Source: SAR86 cluster bacterium
GTDB taxonomy: Bacteria; Pseudomonadota; Gammaproteobacteria; Magnimaribacterales; Magnimaribacteraceae
DNA length: 64,000 bases
Assembly (NCBI GenBank): GCA_023703575.1
Contig: CP097969.1
Location: 1,459,517-1,523,516, forward strand
Direction of reading: 5' to 3'
How positions within the stretch are numbered: position 1 is the first letter of the stretch; each line of letters starts with the position of its first letter. Under the pieces are notes generated by a model. It saw nothing but the letters and a program-made list of their open reading frames with translations. It was not told where the DNA came from and searched no databases. Shown here piece by piece: positions 54,570 through 63,573 of this stretch. The translations under genes were made by a program, and so were the position numbers.

Positions 54570-55472
54570 ATGGAACAATATTTAAATCTACTTACAGAAA
54601 TAAAATCTAAAGGAACTAAAAAAGAGGATAGAACCGGAACAGGAACAATCAGCATATTTGGACATCAAATGAGATTTGATTTGAATGATGGCTTTCCACT
54701 AGTAACCACCAAAAAGGTAAACTTTAATGCCATCTTGCATGAACTTTTATGGTTCATAAAAGGCGATACAAATATTGAATATTTAGTAAAAAATAATGTA
54801 AACATTTGGAATGAATGGCCATTTCAAAGTTGGTTGGAGAAAACAAATCAAAAAGAAGGGCTGATCATGCATTCAAATGAGTGGAAGGAAAAATTACAAA
54901 AATTTGTTGATCTAGTAAAAAAAGACAGTTCCTTCGCAAAAGAGTATGGAGATCTTGGACCAGTATACGGCAAGCAGTGGAGAGATTTTGAAGGAGTTGA
55001 TCAATTAGCTTTGGTAATAGAGGATCTAAAGAATAGTCCTAACTCTAGACGACATATTGTCTCGGCTTGGAATCCAAAAGAAATTCCAACCATGATTAAG
55101 TCAGGCTTGCCGCCGTGTCATACACTCTTTCAGTTCTACGTGGCCAATGGAAAGCTATCTTGTCAGTTGTACCAAAGAAGTGCCGATGTATTTCTAGGTG
55201 TTCCATACAATATCGCGTCTTACGCCCTTCTTACTTTCATGATAGCTTCGGTCACAGATCTAGAGGTAGGAGAATTTGTTCACTCTTTAGGTGACACACA
55301 TATTTATCTGAATCATCTCGATCAGGTTGATGAACAGCTATCTAGAGAGCCACATAAACTACCCAAAATCGAGATAAATAAAAAAGATATTTTATTCGAT
55401 TATAATTTTGAAGATTTCAAACTTGTAAACTATAACTCTCATCCTTTTATTAGTGCTCCCATTGCTGTTTAA
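54570..55472 (+). CDS. thyA: Thymidylate synthase
   Basis: A 300-aa enzyme making dTMP from dUMP with methylene-THF. The catalytic Cys183 is in [21 protein letters not shown] and [18 protein letters not shown] are present. It is ~36 residues longer than E. coli ThyA because of an insert at ~86-126, in the place where Lactobacillus TS also has an insert. Its stop overlaps the folA start by 1 nt. Confidence 0.95.
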   Translation: MEQYLNLLTEIKSKGTKKEDRTGTGTISIFGHQMRFDLNDGFPLVTTKKVNFNAILHELLWFIKGDTNIEYLVKNNVNIWNEWPFQSWLEKTNQKEGLIMHSNEWKEKLQKFVDLVKKDSSFAKEYGDLGPVYGKQWRDFEGVDQLALVIEDLKNSPNSRRHIVSAWNPKEIPTMIKSGLPPCHTLFQFYVANGKLSCQLYQRSADVFLGVPYNIASYALLTFMIASVTDLEVGEFVHSLGDTHIYLNHLDQVDEQLSREPHKLPKIEINKKDILFDYNFEDFKLVNYNSHPFISAPIAV

Positions 55473-55951
55473 TGGAAATCATATTAATTGCAGCCGTAGA
55501 TAAAAATCTAGCAATTGGCAAAGACGGAAAAATCCCTTGGGAAATAAAAGAAGATCTAAAGTTTTTTAGAGAAAATACAGAAAATACATCCATAATTATG
55601 GGTCGTGCAACTTTTGATTCAATTGGCAGACCCTTGCCCAAAAGAAAGAATATTGTAATGACGAGAACATTTAAGAAGAGAGAGGGAATAATTGAAGTTA
55701 ACTCAAGTAAGGATGCCTTAGAGCAGGCAAAAAGTTACTCTGAAAAGATTAATATCATTGGTGGAGAATATATTTACAAAGAATTTCTACCCTTAGCTAC
55801 AAAACTTCTAATAACAGAAATAGATATTGAAGTGATTTCACCAGATGCTTTTTTTCCTGAGTGGGATAAAAATCAATGGAAAGAAATCTCAAGAAAACAA
55901 AGTTCTGAAAACGGACTTAATTTTAGTTTTGTGGAATACCAGAGGCATTAG
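55472..55951 (+). CDS. folA: Dihydrofolate reductase
   Basis: A 159-aa DHFR, recycling the dihydrofolate made by ThyA next door. ILIAAVDKNLAIGKDGKIPW, IIMGRATFDSIGRPLPKRKNIVMTR (split by SIG) and NIIGGEYIY are diagnostic. The active-site acid is in EIKEDLKFF. Stop TAG is shared as TTAG with the TPR gene. Confidence 0.95.
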   Translation: MEIILIAAVDKNLAIGKDGKIPWEIKEDLKFFRENTENTSIIMGRATFDSIGRPLPKRKNIVMTRTFKKREGIIEVNSSKDALEQAKSYSEKINIIGGEYIYKEFLPLATKLLITEIDIEVISPDAFFPEWDKNQWKEISRKQSSENGLNFSFVEYQRH

Positions 55952-57417
55952 ACGCCTAAAGCTTTTCTTTTTAACTTAAGAGCTTCAACTCTTTCTTCTT
56001 CACCTTCAGTATATGTCACCCACTTCCTAGCTTGATCTTGAACTCTTTTCTTCTTCTCTTTTTGCTTTTCTTTTTTATCATCAAATTGTCTTTCAGCTAC
56101 ATCTATACATTTTCTGAAAGATTCAATTGCAGATTCCCATTTTTGGTTTTCGAAATTTATTTGTCCTAAGAGCATATAAGCTGCAGCTTCATCTTTCAGC
56201 TTGCCTTTTGCTAAGCCATCCTCAATCGCTTTTTCAGCTTTATCAAATTCATCTAAACTAAAATGAACTTGCCCTAGAAAGATGAACAGCTCGCCCTCCT
56301 TAGATTTTGTTGCTGCCTGTAAATAATAGGGTTTTGCTCTTTCGAGTTCTTTGGCTGCGTGCCAGTATTGAGCAGCAGCCTTTAATGTCTTCTCTTCTTT
56401 TTTGACTATTCCGCGATTTAAACCATCTTCTATGACTTTGGCAGCTTTACGAGGGTTTTCAAACATAAAAAGAAGTTGTGACAGTGCTGTAAACTCTCTT
56501 TGTTTATCTAAAAGATTGTCATCATAAGCAGCTTCAAGGGCACCCATTTGATCCATTTGTCTATCTCTTTGTCCGTATAAACCAGATAGATTAGTCCAGT
56601 ATCTCTTTTTCGGATAGTATTGAACAAGAATCTCATAAATTGGTAAGACTTCAAGGTCTTTCTTTAATTCGGAGTAGAGTGCCATTTTGAGCAAATAATG
56701 ATTTTCTTTAGCTACTCCTTTTCTTGTTTCTCCTGTCTCAATCATCTCCCCTGTTTCATTGCCTTCAGCATCAAGAACTGCGACTTTTATAGGTATATCT
56801 CTAGATTCTTGAATTTCTATTGCAGTATCTATCGCTTCAACAGATTTTTGAAAGTTTTCTACTTGATAGTAGGCTTGAGCCAGAAGTCCGTACCCATCAG
56901 AACTTGGCTCTTCTTCATTATCAAGCCATTCTAGTAAATAACTGATGGAGCCCTTGTAATCTTCTGCAATATATCTGAGTTGTGATAAGGAATATATGGC
57001 TCCCTGTCTCTCTTGATCGCTAGAGTCTTCCTCTGCAATCAAATTCTTATAAGCTCTTTCAGCAAGGCTGTAATCTTCTTTTGAAAAATAGATGTATCCT
57101 CTGTAATAGTACATCTTCGACCTATCTGTGCTGGTAAATTTGGAATCTACAACAGCAACAGGCTCGAGTGCAAGCAGAGCTTCGTCCCATTGTTCATTTT
57201 CAATTAAAGGAACTAAGCCTTGCAAAATTCTTTGCATCTTTTTACTAGGAAGTTTTGTACGTCTTCTTTTCTTTTTCTTCTTAGTATCATCATCAGCTGC
57301 CTCAAGAGATGCACCTTTGTAGTCTAGAGGTGATACTCCTAAAGTAACTGGCAATAAACTTATCACTGTTGCAATTAGAAATATTTTTAAGGGGTAATTT
57401 AATTTTAATCTTTTCAT
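55948..57417 (-). CDS. TPR protein of the TonB2-type cassette
   Basis: A 489-aa exported protein. A signal peptide (1-~30) is followed by a Lys/Arg-rich patch (46-60) and tandem TPR helices over ~60-440, e.g. YYRGYIYFSKEDYSLAERAY and AAYMLLGQINFENQKWESAIESFR. It is probably periplasmic. It is last in the DUF3450-ttpC-exbB-exbD-tonB-TPR row, a conserved arrangement. The role may be scaffolding of the energising complex. Confidence 0.85.
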   Translation of the reverse strand: MKRLKLNYPLKIFLIATVISLLPVTLGVSPLDYKGASLEAADDDTKKKKKRRRTKLPSKKMQRILQGLVPLIENEQWDEALLALEPVAVVDSKFTSTDRSKMYYYRGYIYFSKEDYSLAERAYKNLIAEEDSSDQERQGAIYSLSQLRYIAEDYKGSISYLLEWLDNEEEPSSDGYGLLAQAYYQVENFQKSVEAIDTAIEIQESRDIPIKVAVLDAEGNETGEMIETGETRKGVAKENHYLLKMALYSELKKDLEVLPIYEILVQYYPKKRYWTNLSGLYGQRDRQMDQMGALEAAYDDNLLDKQREFTALSQLLFMFENPRKAAKVIEDGLNRGIVKKEEKTLKAAAQYWHAAKELERAKPYYLQAATKSKEGELFIFLGQVHFSLDEFDKAEKAIEDGLAKGKLKDEAAAYMLLGQINFENQKWESAIESFRKCIDVAERQFDDKKEKQKEKKKRVQDQARKWVTYTEGEEERVEALKLKRKALGV

Positions 57418-57423
57418 AACTAT

Positions 57424-58065
57424 TTATGCACAGCCTTCAGGAACATAATCCGCCGGCTTACTAGGATCTTCAATCTTAAATACAATGATTGTTCGTACAT
57501 TCGGTACTTCTATGGCTTCACCATCTCTTATCTGAGGTTTGTATTTATACTTTAACGCAGACCTCATTGCTGCTCTGTCAAAAATCCCTGGAGGCACTGA
57601 CCATTCAACTTCGGGTTCTTTTGTAGAACCAACTTTCGTGACGGTGAATTTGAGCATTACACATCCTTCTATTCCTCTTTCTAGAGCTCTCCTAGGGTAT
57701 ACAGGTGGAACTTGGAAAATGGGAACATATGAACCATCGGCAAATACCCCTGCCTTCTTTCCTTTGAACCCTAAGTTTGGTCTAGCTGCAGATGTATCTA
57801 GGTCAGCTGGAGGGGTCATATCAAATTCAGGTGGCATTGTTTCAGGCGGAGGCTCCTCTTCTTGAGGACGCTCCATATCCATCATAAGTTCTAGCTCTCT
57901 TTCAGGCATAGTGACATCAGCTATTTTTATTGACTTGTCATTTAGCTCTACGTCACCAACGTCTATTAACCATTGCATAGCATAAAAAATGGCAACTGTG
58001 AGGAATAAAGACCCACTTAAAGTGGCTCCTAGCATTTTAAGATTTTGTTCCGCAAAAAATCCCAT
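57424..58065 (-). CDS. tonB: TonB energy transducer (TonB2-type)
   Basis: A 213-aa protein: one N-terminal membrane helix (~14-34), a short Pro/Glu-rich linker (ERPQEEEPPPETMPP), and a C-terminal TonB domain with VYPRRALERGIEGCVMLKFTV and the segment SALKYKYKPQI. The short linker is typical of the TonB2 type. It transmits the proton-motive force to outer-membrane receptors. It ends in Cys-Ala. Confidence 0.92.
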   Translation of the reverse strand: MGFFAEQNLKMLGATLSGSLFLTVAIFYAMQWLIDVGDVELNDKSIKIADVTMPERELELMMDMERPQEEEPPPETMPPEFDMTPPADLDTSAARPNLGFKGKKAGVFADGSYVPIFQVPPVYPRRALERGIEGCVMLKFTVTKVGSTKEPEVEWSVPPGIFDRAAMRSALKYKYKPQIRDGEAIEVPNVRTIIVFKIEDPSKPADYVPEGCA

Positions 58066-58070
58066 AGAAT

Positions 58071-58481
58071 CTAAAATTTCGGTTCAGATGCTAATGAAAT
58101 TGCATACACTCCAGCTTCTCTGGACTGGTCCATAACTTGTATGATTGCGTCAGCCTGAGCCTTTTCGTCGGCCTGAATAACAACAGATCCTTGGGGGTTA
58201 TCAGCCAATAGCTTAGTAATATTTGCTTTTACTTGTCTTACATCCACCCTTCTACCATCTATCCAAATATCGTTTGTAGCGCCGATAGCTATGAGAATGG
58301 CAGCATTTTCTTGGATATTAGAAGTTTCAGCATCTGGCCTGTTAACCTCTAAACCCGGTTCCTTAATAAAATTAGCTGTTACGATGAAGAAAATCAGAAG
58401 AATGAAAACTACGTCCAACATAGGCGTTAAATTTATATCTTCTTCTTCAGCTACAGCACTACTAATTGGTGATCTTCTCAT
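58071..58481 (-). CDS. exbD: Biopolymer transport protein ExbD
   Basis: A 136-aa protein with one helix. The proton-conducting Asp23 is in LTPMLDVVFILLIFF; INLTPMLD is the family hallmark. The C-terminal periplasmic domain has PQGSVVIQADEKAQ. An upstream in-frame start (58514) exists, but MRRSPI at 58481 is preferred. It is between exbB and tonB. Confidence 0.94.
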   Translation of the reverse strand: MRRSPISSAVAEEEDINLTPMLDVVFILLIFFIVTANFIKEPGLEVNRPDAETSNIQENAAILIAIGATNDIWIDGRRVDVRQVKANITKLLADNPQGSVVIQADEKAQADAIIQVMDQSREAGVYAISLASEPKF

Positions 58482-58491
58482 AATTAAATTC

Positions 58492-59016
58492 CTATTCTGC
58501 GACCAACTGATCAACCAGTAGATCTTTTTCTTTTTGAGCCCTATTGACTAAAAATTGATTTGCTAATGTCCCGGTTAAGGCAACCGCCAAACCTGCCATA
58601 GCAGGTATTGTTGACCTTGAAACTCCTCCGGCCATGGCCTTGGCATCGCCACCTCCAGTAACTGCAAGTAAGTGAAAGACTTCAATCATTCCAGTGATGG
58701 TTCCGAATAAACCAAACAAAGGTGCTATACCAACACACATTTTTATAAGTCCGAGATTTTTATCAATTCTAATTTCGTTCTCTGAAATTAACATGTCTCT
58801 TATGGCTTTAGAATTCCAAGAGCTTTTATCTTGTCGAGAATCCCATTCTGTCATTGAGGCTCCAACATAGTTCTTGTGAGTATAGAAATAGAACCACATT
58901 CTTTCAAAAATGAGGAACCACATAACGAAGGCTAATAGTCCTATTAAGTAAAGAACATCTCCTCCTCTTTGCATAAAAGCGAAAAGAGCATCAGAAAAGT
59001 TATAAAAAAATTGCAT
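58492..59016 (-). CDS. exbB: MotA/TolQ/ExbB proton channel family protein (ExbB2)
   Basis: A 174-aa protein with three membrane helices. FGLFGTITGMIEVFHLL and AGLAVALTGTLANQFLVNRAQ are the channel-lining helices of the family. It partners ExbD and TonB. The N-terminal helix is LYLIGLLAFVMWFLIF. It is the second ExbB-like gene in the row. Confidence 0.93.
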   Translation of the reverse strand: MQFFYNFSDALFAFMQRGGDVLYLIGLLAFVMWFLIFERMWFYFYTHKNYVGASMTEWDSRQDKSSWNSKAIRDMLISENEIRIDKNLGLIKMCVGIAPLFGLFGTITGMIEVFHLLAVTGGGDAKAMAGGVSRSTIPAMAGLAVALTGTLANQFLVNRAQKEKDLLVDQLVAE

Positions 59017-59035
59017 CCTTTTATTTCTTTATAAT

Positions 59036-60427
59036 TTAATTAGTCCCCTCTGAACGTTTAGCTGCCATTCCTGTACTTGACTCTTCAATAGTACCTAGAA
59101 TTCCCCTAGAAATATTATTTACTGTCGCATACATAAAGGTGGTCGGAATAGCGACCATCAAGCCAAGCCATGTTGTTACAAGAGCAGTGGAAATACCACT
59201 TGCCATTGTTTTTGGATCTCCAGTACCGAATAAGGTTATCATTGTAAAGGTTTCAATCATACCTATGATTGTTCCAAACAGACCCATCAAAGGTGCTACA
59301 ACTGAGACAATCTTGAGAACCCAATTTAAGCCCTCTACTGTTGGCCTTTCTTTAAGTATTTGCTCAGCCATTTTTAACTCTAAAGTCTCAGTATCGGCCT
59401 CTTTATCTTCTTCGGCAATTTTTAGAATTCTTCCTAGTGCATTGTCATTACTCAACATCGAATTTCCAGCTTGAGCTATCACGCCACCCCTAATATTCCA
59501 TAGCTCATAGAATCGCCATATAAATAGTAGTGTTGCAAGTAGACCTATTATCATCAACATATATCCAACTGGCCCACCTTCTTGCATCTTGCCCCATGTG
59601 CTTGGCATAGATATCAAACTAGCAAGTAGAGAGCCCCCTTGAGGTCCGGTAGGATCTACGGCAAACTGAACAGGAAATGAGTCCCCGTTCAGGATATCTG
59701 AGGTTTGAGACGTATATCTTCCTGCAGGTTGTGAAGGAAGTTCTGAATAAGCACCCCTTGAAGGAGAATAAGTCAAATACTGTCCATCGGAAACCACATT
59801 AAAGTTACCAACTCTTACAACATCTCTATTTTCCACATTACCATCAGTGGTTATAACTTCGGTATTGAATTTGACAACCTCACCAGATGCATTAATTTCT
59901 CTTTGAAGTTCGTACCATAATGTTTCAAGTTCCTGAATTGAGGCTAATTTAATTCCTTCATTCATTTTAGAACCAAGAGCAGTCATGAATTCTTCTCTTT
60001 CTTTACCAAATTGAGCAGCTGTAATTGACTGCTCCATGATATTTCTAGCTTCAGTAGTATTACCAGCTAGGTGACCAAATATCTCATTTAATGAACCGAG
60101 TCTTTCCCTTAATTGCTCTTCTGCAACAACCAATAATGCCTCGTTCGCTTCGAATTGTTGTTCGAGTCTCGCAGCTTCCCTCTCTAATCTTGCTCTTTCA
60201 TCTTTTGCGTCTGAAAGTAGTTTAGCTTGTTTATTTTTTTCATTTCTAAATGCAGCCTCTCTCTCCCTTTGTTCCTGAGTATCAGCAAACTGACCTTGTT
60301 TTACTATTTCAAGTAATTCTTGAGGGTTTGAAGGCTGTGCAGCCTCTTCTTCACCTTCTTCGGAAAAAGTATAAGAAGATATTAAGCCGAAGCTTACAAG
60401 AAATATAAAAAGTTTAATCTTCTTCAT
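59036..60427 (-). CDS. ttpC: TtpC-like ExbB protein with periplasmic coiled coil
   Basis: A 463-aa protein with a signal peptide (1-22), a long acidic coiled coil (~30-190) and a C-terminal ExbB-like part with three helices (~287-308, VAPLMGLFGTIIGMIETF and TTWLGLMVAIPTTFMYAT). This layout matches Vibrio TtpC, a partner of TonB2. It starts 2 nt after the DUF3450 gene. Confidence 0.9.
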   Translation of the reverse strand: MKKIKLFIFLVSFGLISSYTFSEEGEEEAAQPSNPQELLEIVKQGQFADTQEQREREAAFRNEKNKQAKLLSDAKDERARLEREAARLEQQFEANEALLVVAEEQLRERLGSLNEIFGHLAGNTTEARNIMEQSITAAQFGKEREEFMTALGSKMNEGIKLASIQELETLWYELQREINASGEVVKFNTEVITTDGNVENRDVVRVGNFNVVSDGQYLTYSPSRGAYSELPSQPAGRYTSQTSDILNGDSFPVQFAVDPTGPQGGSLLASLISMPSTWGKMQEGGPVGYMLMIIGLLATLLFIWRFYELWNIRGGVIAQAGNSMLSNDNALGRILKIAEEDKEADTETLELKMAEQILKERPTVEGLNWVLKIVSVVAPLMGLFGTIIGMIETFTMITLFGTGDPKTMASGISTALVTTWLGLMVAIPTTFMYATVNNISRGILGTIEESSTGMAAKRSEGTN

Positions 60428-60428
60428 T

Positions 60429-61193
60429 TTAGTTTGCCTCCGTTGCTGCTGGCAAAGGTAATTCCATTAAATCGACCGTTGCTAATTTATTCGCAATCCT
60501 AAGACCACGTCTTGTTGGATTCCTGTAACTGTTATCTAATTCTTCCCATGCTCTTGTAGAATTATTCCATGCGTGGGTTTGGGTTTCGTCAGCAGTTTGA
60601 AAAACCATAGCAAGTCTTCCAACTCTCAATACATTACCTTCTATTAATTCTCCATCAATGACGATGCTGTCTTTGTATGCATCTATCTTTCTACCGTATT
60701 CTGCTTCAACATTGAATGCCTCTAGAACTTGCCTTAATCCTTCAGCAGGAGAAACAGTCGGATTATCTAAGGCAGCCTTAGCAAATGCTATTCTTTCTTT
60801 CCTTTCTGCAAGGTGAAAAGGAAGATCCAACTCTATAGAAGTCTCCACACCAGCCAACATTCTTCGTGTAAAAGGAGGTATTTGTCTTTGCATCACTTGT
60901 GCTTCTTTTAAAGTTCTATCAATTTCTTTTAAGCGTTCTTCTTGACGTTGTATTTGTTGTCTCATTTGAGCGTTATAAACTCTTAAACCCTCTATTTGCT
61001 TACTTACAGTTTTGAATTCACTTACAATCACTGAAGTTTGTTCATCCATTTCATCAATTTTCGATTGAGATGTTTTTTCTGCAACTTGTCTAGCAGCTCC
61101 TACATCTAGCAAAGGTTGTATTTGATCGGTAAAGCCTAAGTTTGCTACTGATATTCCGGCCAGTATGAAAACAATTTTACACAGACGCGACAT
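60429..61193 (-). CDS. DUF3450 family periplasmic coiled-coil protein
   Basis: A 254-aa exported protein: signal peptide (1-~22), a coiled coil (~30-110, with QIQRQEERLKEIDRTLKEAQ), then a conserved region around VSPAEGLRQVLEAFNVEAEYG and LRVGRLAMVFQT. The family is genetically tied to ttpC/exbB/tonB. It is first of the cassette, with GGAGATAG before its ATG. Its function in the complex is unknown. Confidence 0.88.
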   Translation of the reverse strand: MSRLCKIVFILAGISVANLGFTDQIQPLLDVGAARQVAEKTSQSKIDEMDEQTSVIVSEFKTVSKQIEGLRVYNAQMRQQIQRQEERLKEIDRTLKEAQVMQRQIPPFTRRMLAGVETSIELDLPFHLAERKERIAFAKAALDNPTVSPAEGLRQVLEAFNVEAEYGRKIDAYKDSIVIDGELIEGNVLRVGRLAMVFQTADETQTHAWNNSTRAWEELDNSYRNPTRRGLRIANKLATVDLMELPLPAATEAN

Positions 61194-61385
61194 AGCTATC
61201 TCCTAATATCTAAATTCCTATTTCTTATCTGTTCACAAAGTAGATGAATTATATGTAAGGCAAATATACTTCATGAGATTTTGCACCACACAAATTCAAC
61301 ATTCCCCGCTGCGAACGGTTAAACTATAGAGAGAAATAAGGTTCAATGCAACGAGAAATAACTGTAAATCATGAAAATCTAAAAG

Positions 61386-62162
61386 ATGTCAAATTTTGAG
61401 TTTTTATTGATTTTATTATTTTTCAATTCAATTATCTTAATTGGTTTAGTCTCAATATCTATTAAGAAAAAAAGTCCTAGAATTTTAATTAAGTTTTTTT
61501 TTCTACCAGTGCTTGCAAGTTGTTTATTTGGCATGATTGTCCAAGCCGTATTTCAAGTTTCTGAAATTTCAAACAGACAACTCGTAACAAATATTTTTCT
61601 AATGTTATGGTGCTTGAAATCTTTTTCTTCGTATAAATCAATTAAATCACTATTATTAGAGGACTTTCTTACATTGGTTAGATACCAAATTTCAAATAAA
61701 AAGTATTTTGTCCTATTAATCAACATCATTCGACTCTCTTCATTTCAATTAATATGCTTCAGCTCTGTTTTTTCTTTAAATTATTTGTCAGGGTTTTCGC
61801 TACTAAGCTTTTTTGACAATATCGGGGTAATTTTATGTTTAATAGGATTCTTCATTGAATACATAGGTAATAAGCAGATAAAAGAAAGAACCAAAAGAGC
61901 TGGCTTCTTTATCAAAGGGTCAAGAACCTATGTTCTACATCCAAATATTACTGGCATTATTTTCTTTCTTTCAGGACTTCAAATTCTTGCTTTTGGAGGC
62001 GTGGGTTCAGAATGGTCATTTATAGGACTATTAATTGCAATCTTCATCATTTATAGGATTCTAATACCTAAGATTGAAGGGAATTTATTAAAGAAATATC
62101 CTGATTATTCTTCTTTCATAATTAAAATGCCTAAATTATTTTCTTTCAAAAAAATTATATGA
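61386..62162 (+). CDS. DUF1295-like integral membrane protein, putative methyltransferase/reductase fold
   Basis: A 258-aa protein with about six helices. The C-terminal half has FIEYIGNKQIKERTKRAGF and YVLHPNITGIIFFLSGLQ, a divergent form of the DUF1295 D-x-Q...RHPNY-x-GE signature (His-Pro-Asn kept, Glu lost). The stop overlaps the psd start (ATGA). Coupling to phosphatidylethanolamine synthesis suggests a lipid substrate; this is inference. Confidence 0.55.
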   Translation: MSNFEFLLILLFFNSIILIGLVSISIKKKSPRILIKFFFLPVLASCLFGMIVQAVFQVSEISNRQLVTNIFLMLWCLKSFSSYKSIKSLLLEDFLTLVRYQISNKKYFVLLINIIRLSSFQLICFSSVFSLNYLSGFSLLSFFDNIGVILCLIGFFIEYIGNKQIKERTKRAGFFIKGSRTYVLHPNITGIIFFLSGLQILAFGGVGSEWSFIGLLIAIFIIYRILIPKIEGNLLKKYPDYSSFIIKMPKLFSFKKII

Positions 62163-62992
62163 TGCAAAAGTTGATCCCTCATATTTTTCTAACATTCATG
62201 GCTGGAGCATTAGCTAACTGCAAGATAAAAATCATCAAGAATTTGTTAATAAGAACTTTTATAGCCTTCTATAAACCAAACCTTGAGGAGGCAATGAATA
62301 AGAATATAAATAGTTACAGTTCTTATAATGAATTTTTTACTAGGAAATTGGCAAAGGAGTCAAGGAAAATTGAATTATCAAAAAACAGTTTTATCTCTCC
62401 TGTAGACGGTGAAATTGTAAGTCATGGTTTTATTGAAGACGGGAAACTTTTGCAGGCAAAGAAACATAACTATGAACTAGATGAACTTGTAGGGATAGAG
62501 TATCAAAACAAATATAAAGGGGGCTATTTCATAACTATTTATCTAGCTCCAACAGACTACCACAGAATACATTGTCCGTGGGATGGGGAGATAATTCATT
62601 CAAATCATCTGGGGTCTTCACTATATAGTGTCAATAAGAGAGCCCAAGAGTCCATTCCACGCCTTTATATAAAAAATGAGAGATCTGTTTTACACATTGT
62701 ATCAAACAGTCTTGAATACGCTCTAGTATCAGTGGGTGCCTCTGTTGTAGGCAGTATTGTGCCCTTTTGGATTGATAGTAAAGAGTGTTCAAGAAAAGAA
62801 TTAGTCGAAGAGTGGAAAATAGGTCCACCCAAAGATACTAATGTTAAAAAAGGAGATGAATTGGCTTATTTCCGAATGGGATCAACAGTAATACTAATTT
62901 TTAAGGACTCATATAAAATAGATTTAGATTCCTTGAAAGAAAATAAGCTTGTAAAATTTGGAAACAAACTAGTTTCATTGAAAAATATATAG
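62159..62992 (+). CDS. psd: Phosphatidylserine decarboxylase
   Basis: A 277-aa proenzyme that makes phosphatidylethanolamine. YNEFFTRKLAKESRKI, SPVDGEIVSHG, DYHRIHCPWDG and the self-cleavage site FRMGSTVIL (Gly-Ser cut giving the pyruvoyl alpha chain) are visible. The start overlaps the DUF1295-like gene. The residue before GST is Met instead of the common Leu/Phe, which is tolerated in the family. efp follows after 9 nt. Confidence 0.94.
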   Translation: MMQKLIPHIFLTFMAGALANCKIKIIKNLLIRTFIAFYKPNLEEAMNKNINSYSSYNEFFTRKLAKESRKIELSKNSFISPVDGEIVSHGFIEDGKLLQAKKHNYELDELVGIEYQNKYKGGYFITIYLAPTDYHRIHCPWDGEIIHSNHLGSSLYSVNKRAQESIPRLYIKNERSVLHIVSNSLEYALVSVGASVVGSIVPFWIDSKECSRKELVEEWKIGPPKDTNVKKGDELAYFRMGSTVILIFKDSYKIDLDSLKENKLVKFGNKLVSLKNI

Positions 62993-63001
62993 GAAGAAAT
63001 C

Positions 63002-63565
63002 TTGGTATCGTATTCTACTAGTGACTTCAAAGTCGGTTTAAAAATAATAATCGATAACGACCCTTGCGTGATTATTGAAGAAGAATTCAATAAACCTGGT
63101 AAAGGGCAGGCTTTTAGTAAAATTAAGTTTAGAAACTACCTTACAGGAAGGGTTGGAGAAAAAACTTGTAAAGTTGGTGAATCTCTTGAAGCAGCAGATA
63201 TTGAGGAATTAGACATGCAATTTCTATACAGCGATGGTAGTGCGTGGTTTTTTATGCATCCCGATACTTATGAACAAATTCCAGTAGCTCTAGATATAGT
63301 TTCTGATCTTGAGAAATGGGTTACTGAAGAGGATATTTGTAAAGTACTTCTTTGGAATGAAAAACCAATATCTGTAGTCGCTCCTACTTTCGTTGATCTA
63401 AAGATCACACAAACAGATCCTGGGGTGAAAGGGGATACTGCCACAGGAGGCACAAAGCCGGCAACGCTTTCAACTGGAGCAATAATAAAAGTACCTCTAT
63501 TTGTATCAGAAGGTGAACTCGTCACAATTGATACGAGAAATGGAGAGTATCAAGGTCGAAAATAA
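63002..63565 (+). CDS. efp: Translation elongation factor P
   Basis: A 187-aa protein of three beta-barrel domains. Domain I has Lys34 in EFNKPGKGQAF, the site modified by EpmA in many gammaproteobacteria. Domains II and III run to ~125 and 187; VKGDTATGGTKPATLSTG and VPLFVSEGELVTIDTRNGEYQGR are typical. TTG start (63002) with AGGAAG upstream. EF-P rescues ribosomes stalled at polyproline. No epmA or epmB gene is in the window. Confidence 0.95.
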   Translation: MVSYSTSDFKVGLKIIIDNDPCVIIEEEFNKPGKGQAFSKIKFRNYLTGRVGEKTCKVGESLEAADIEELDMQFLYSDGSAWFFMHPDTYEQIPVALDIVSDLEKWVTEEDICKVLLWNEKPISVVAPTFVDLKITQTDPGVKGDTATGGTKPATLSTGAIIKVPLFVSEGELVTIDTRNGEYQGRK

Positions 63566-63573
63566 ACTGCCCC

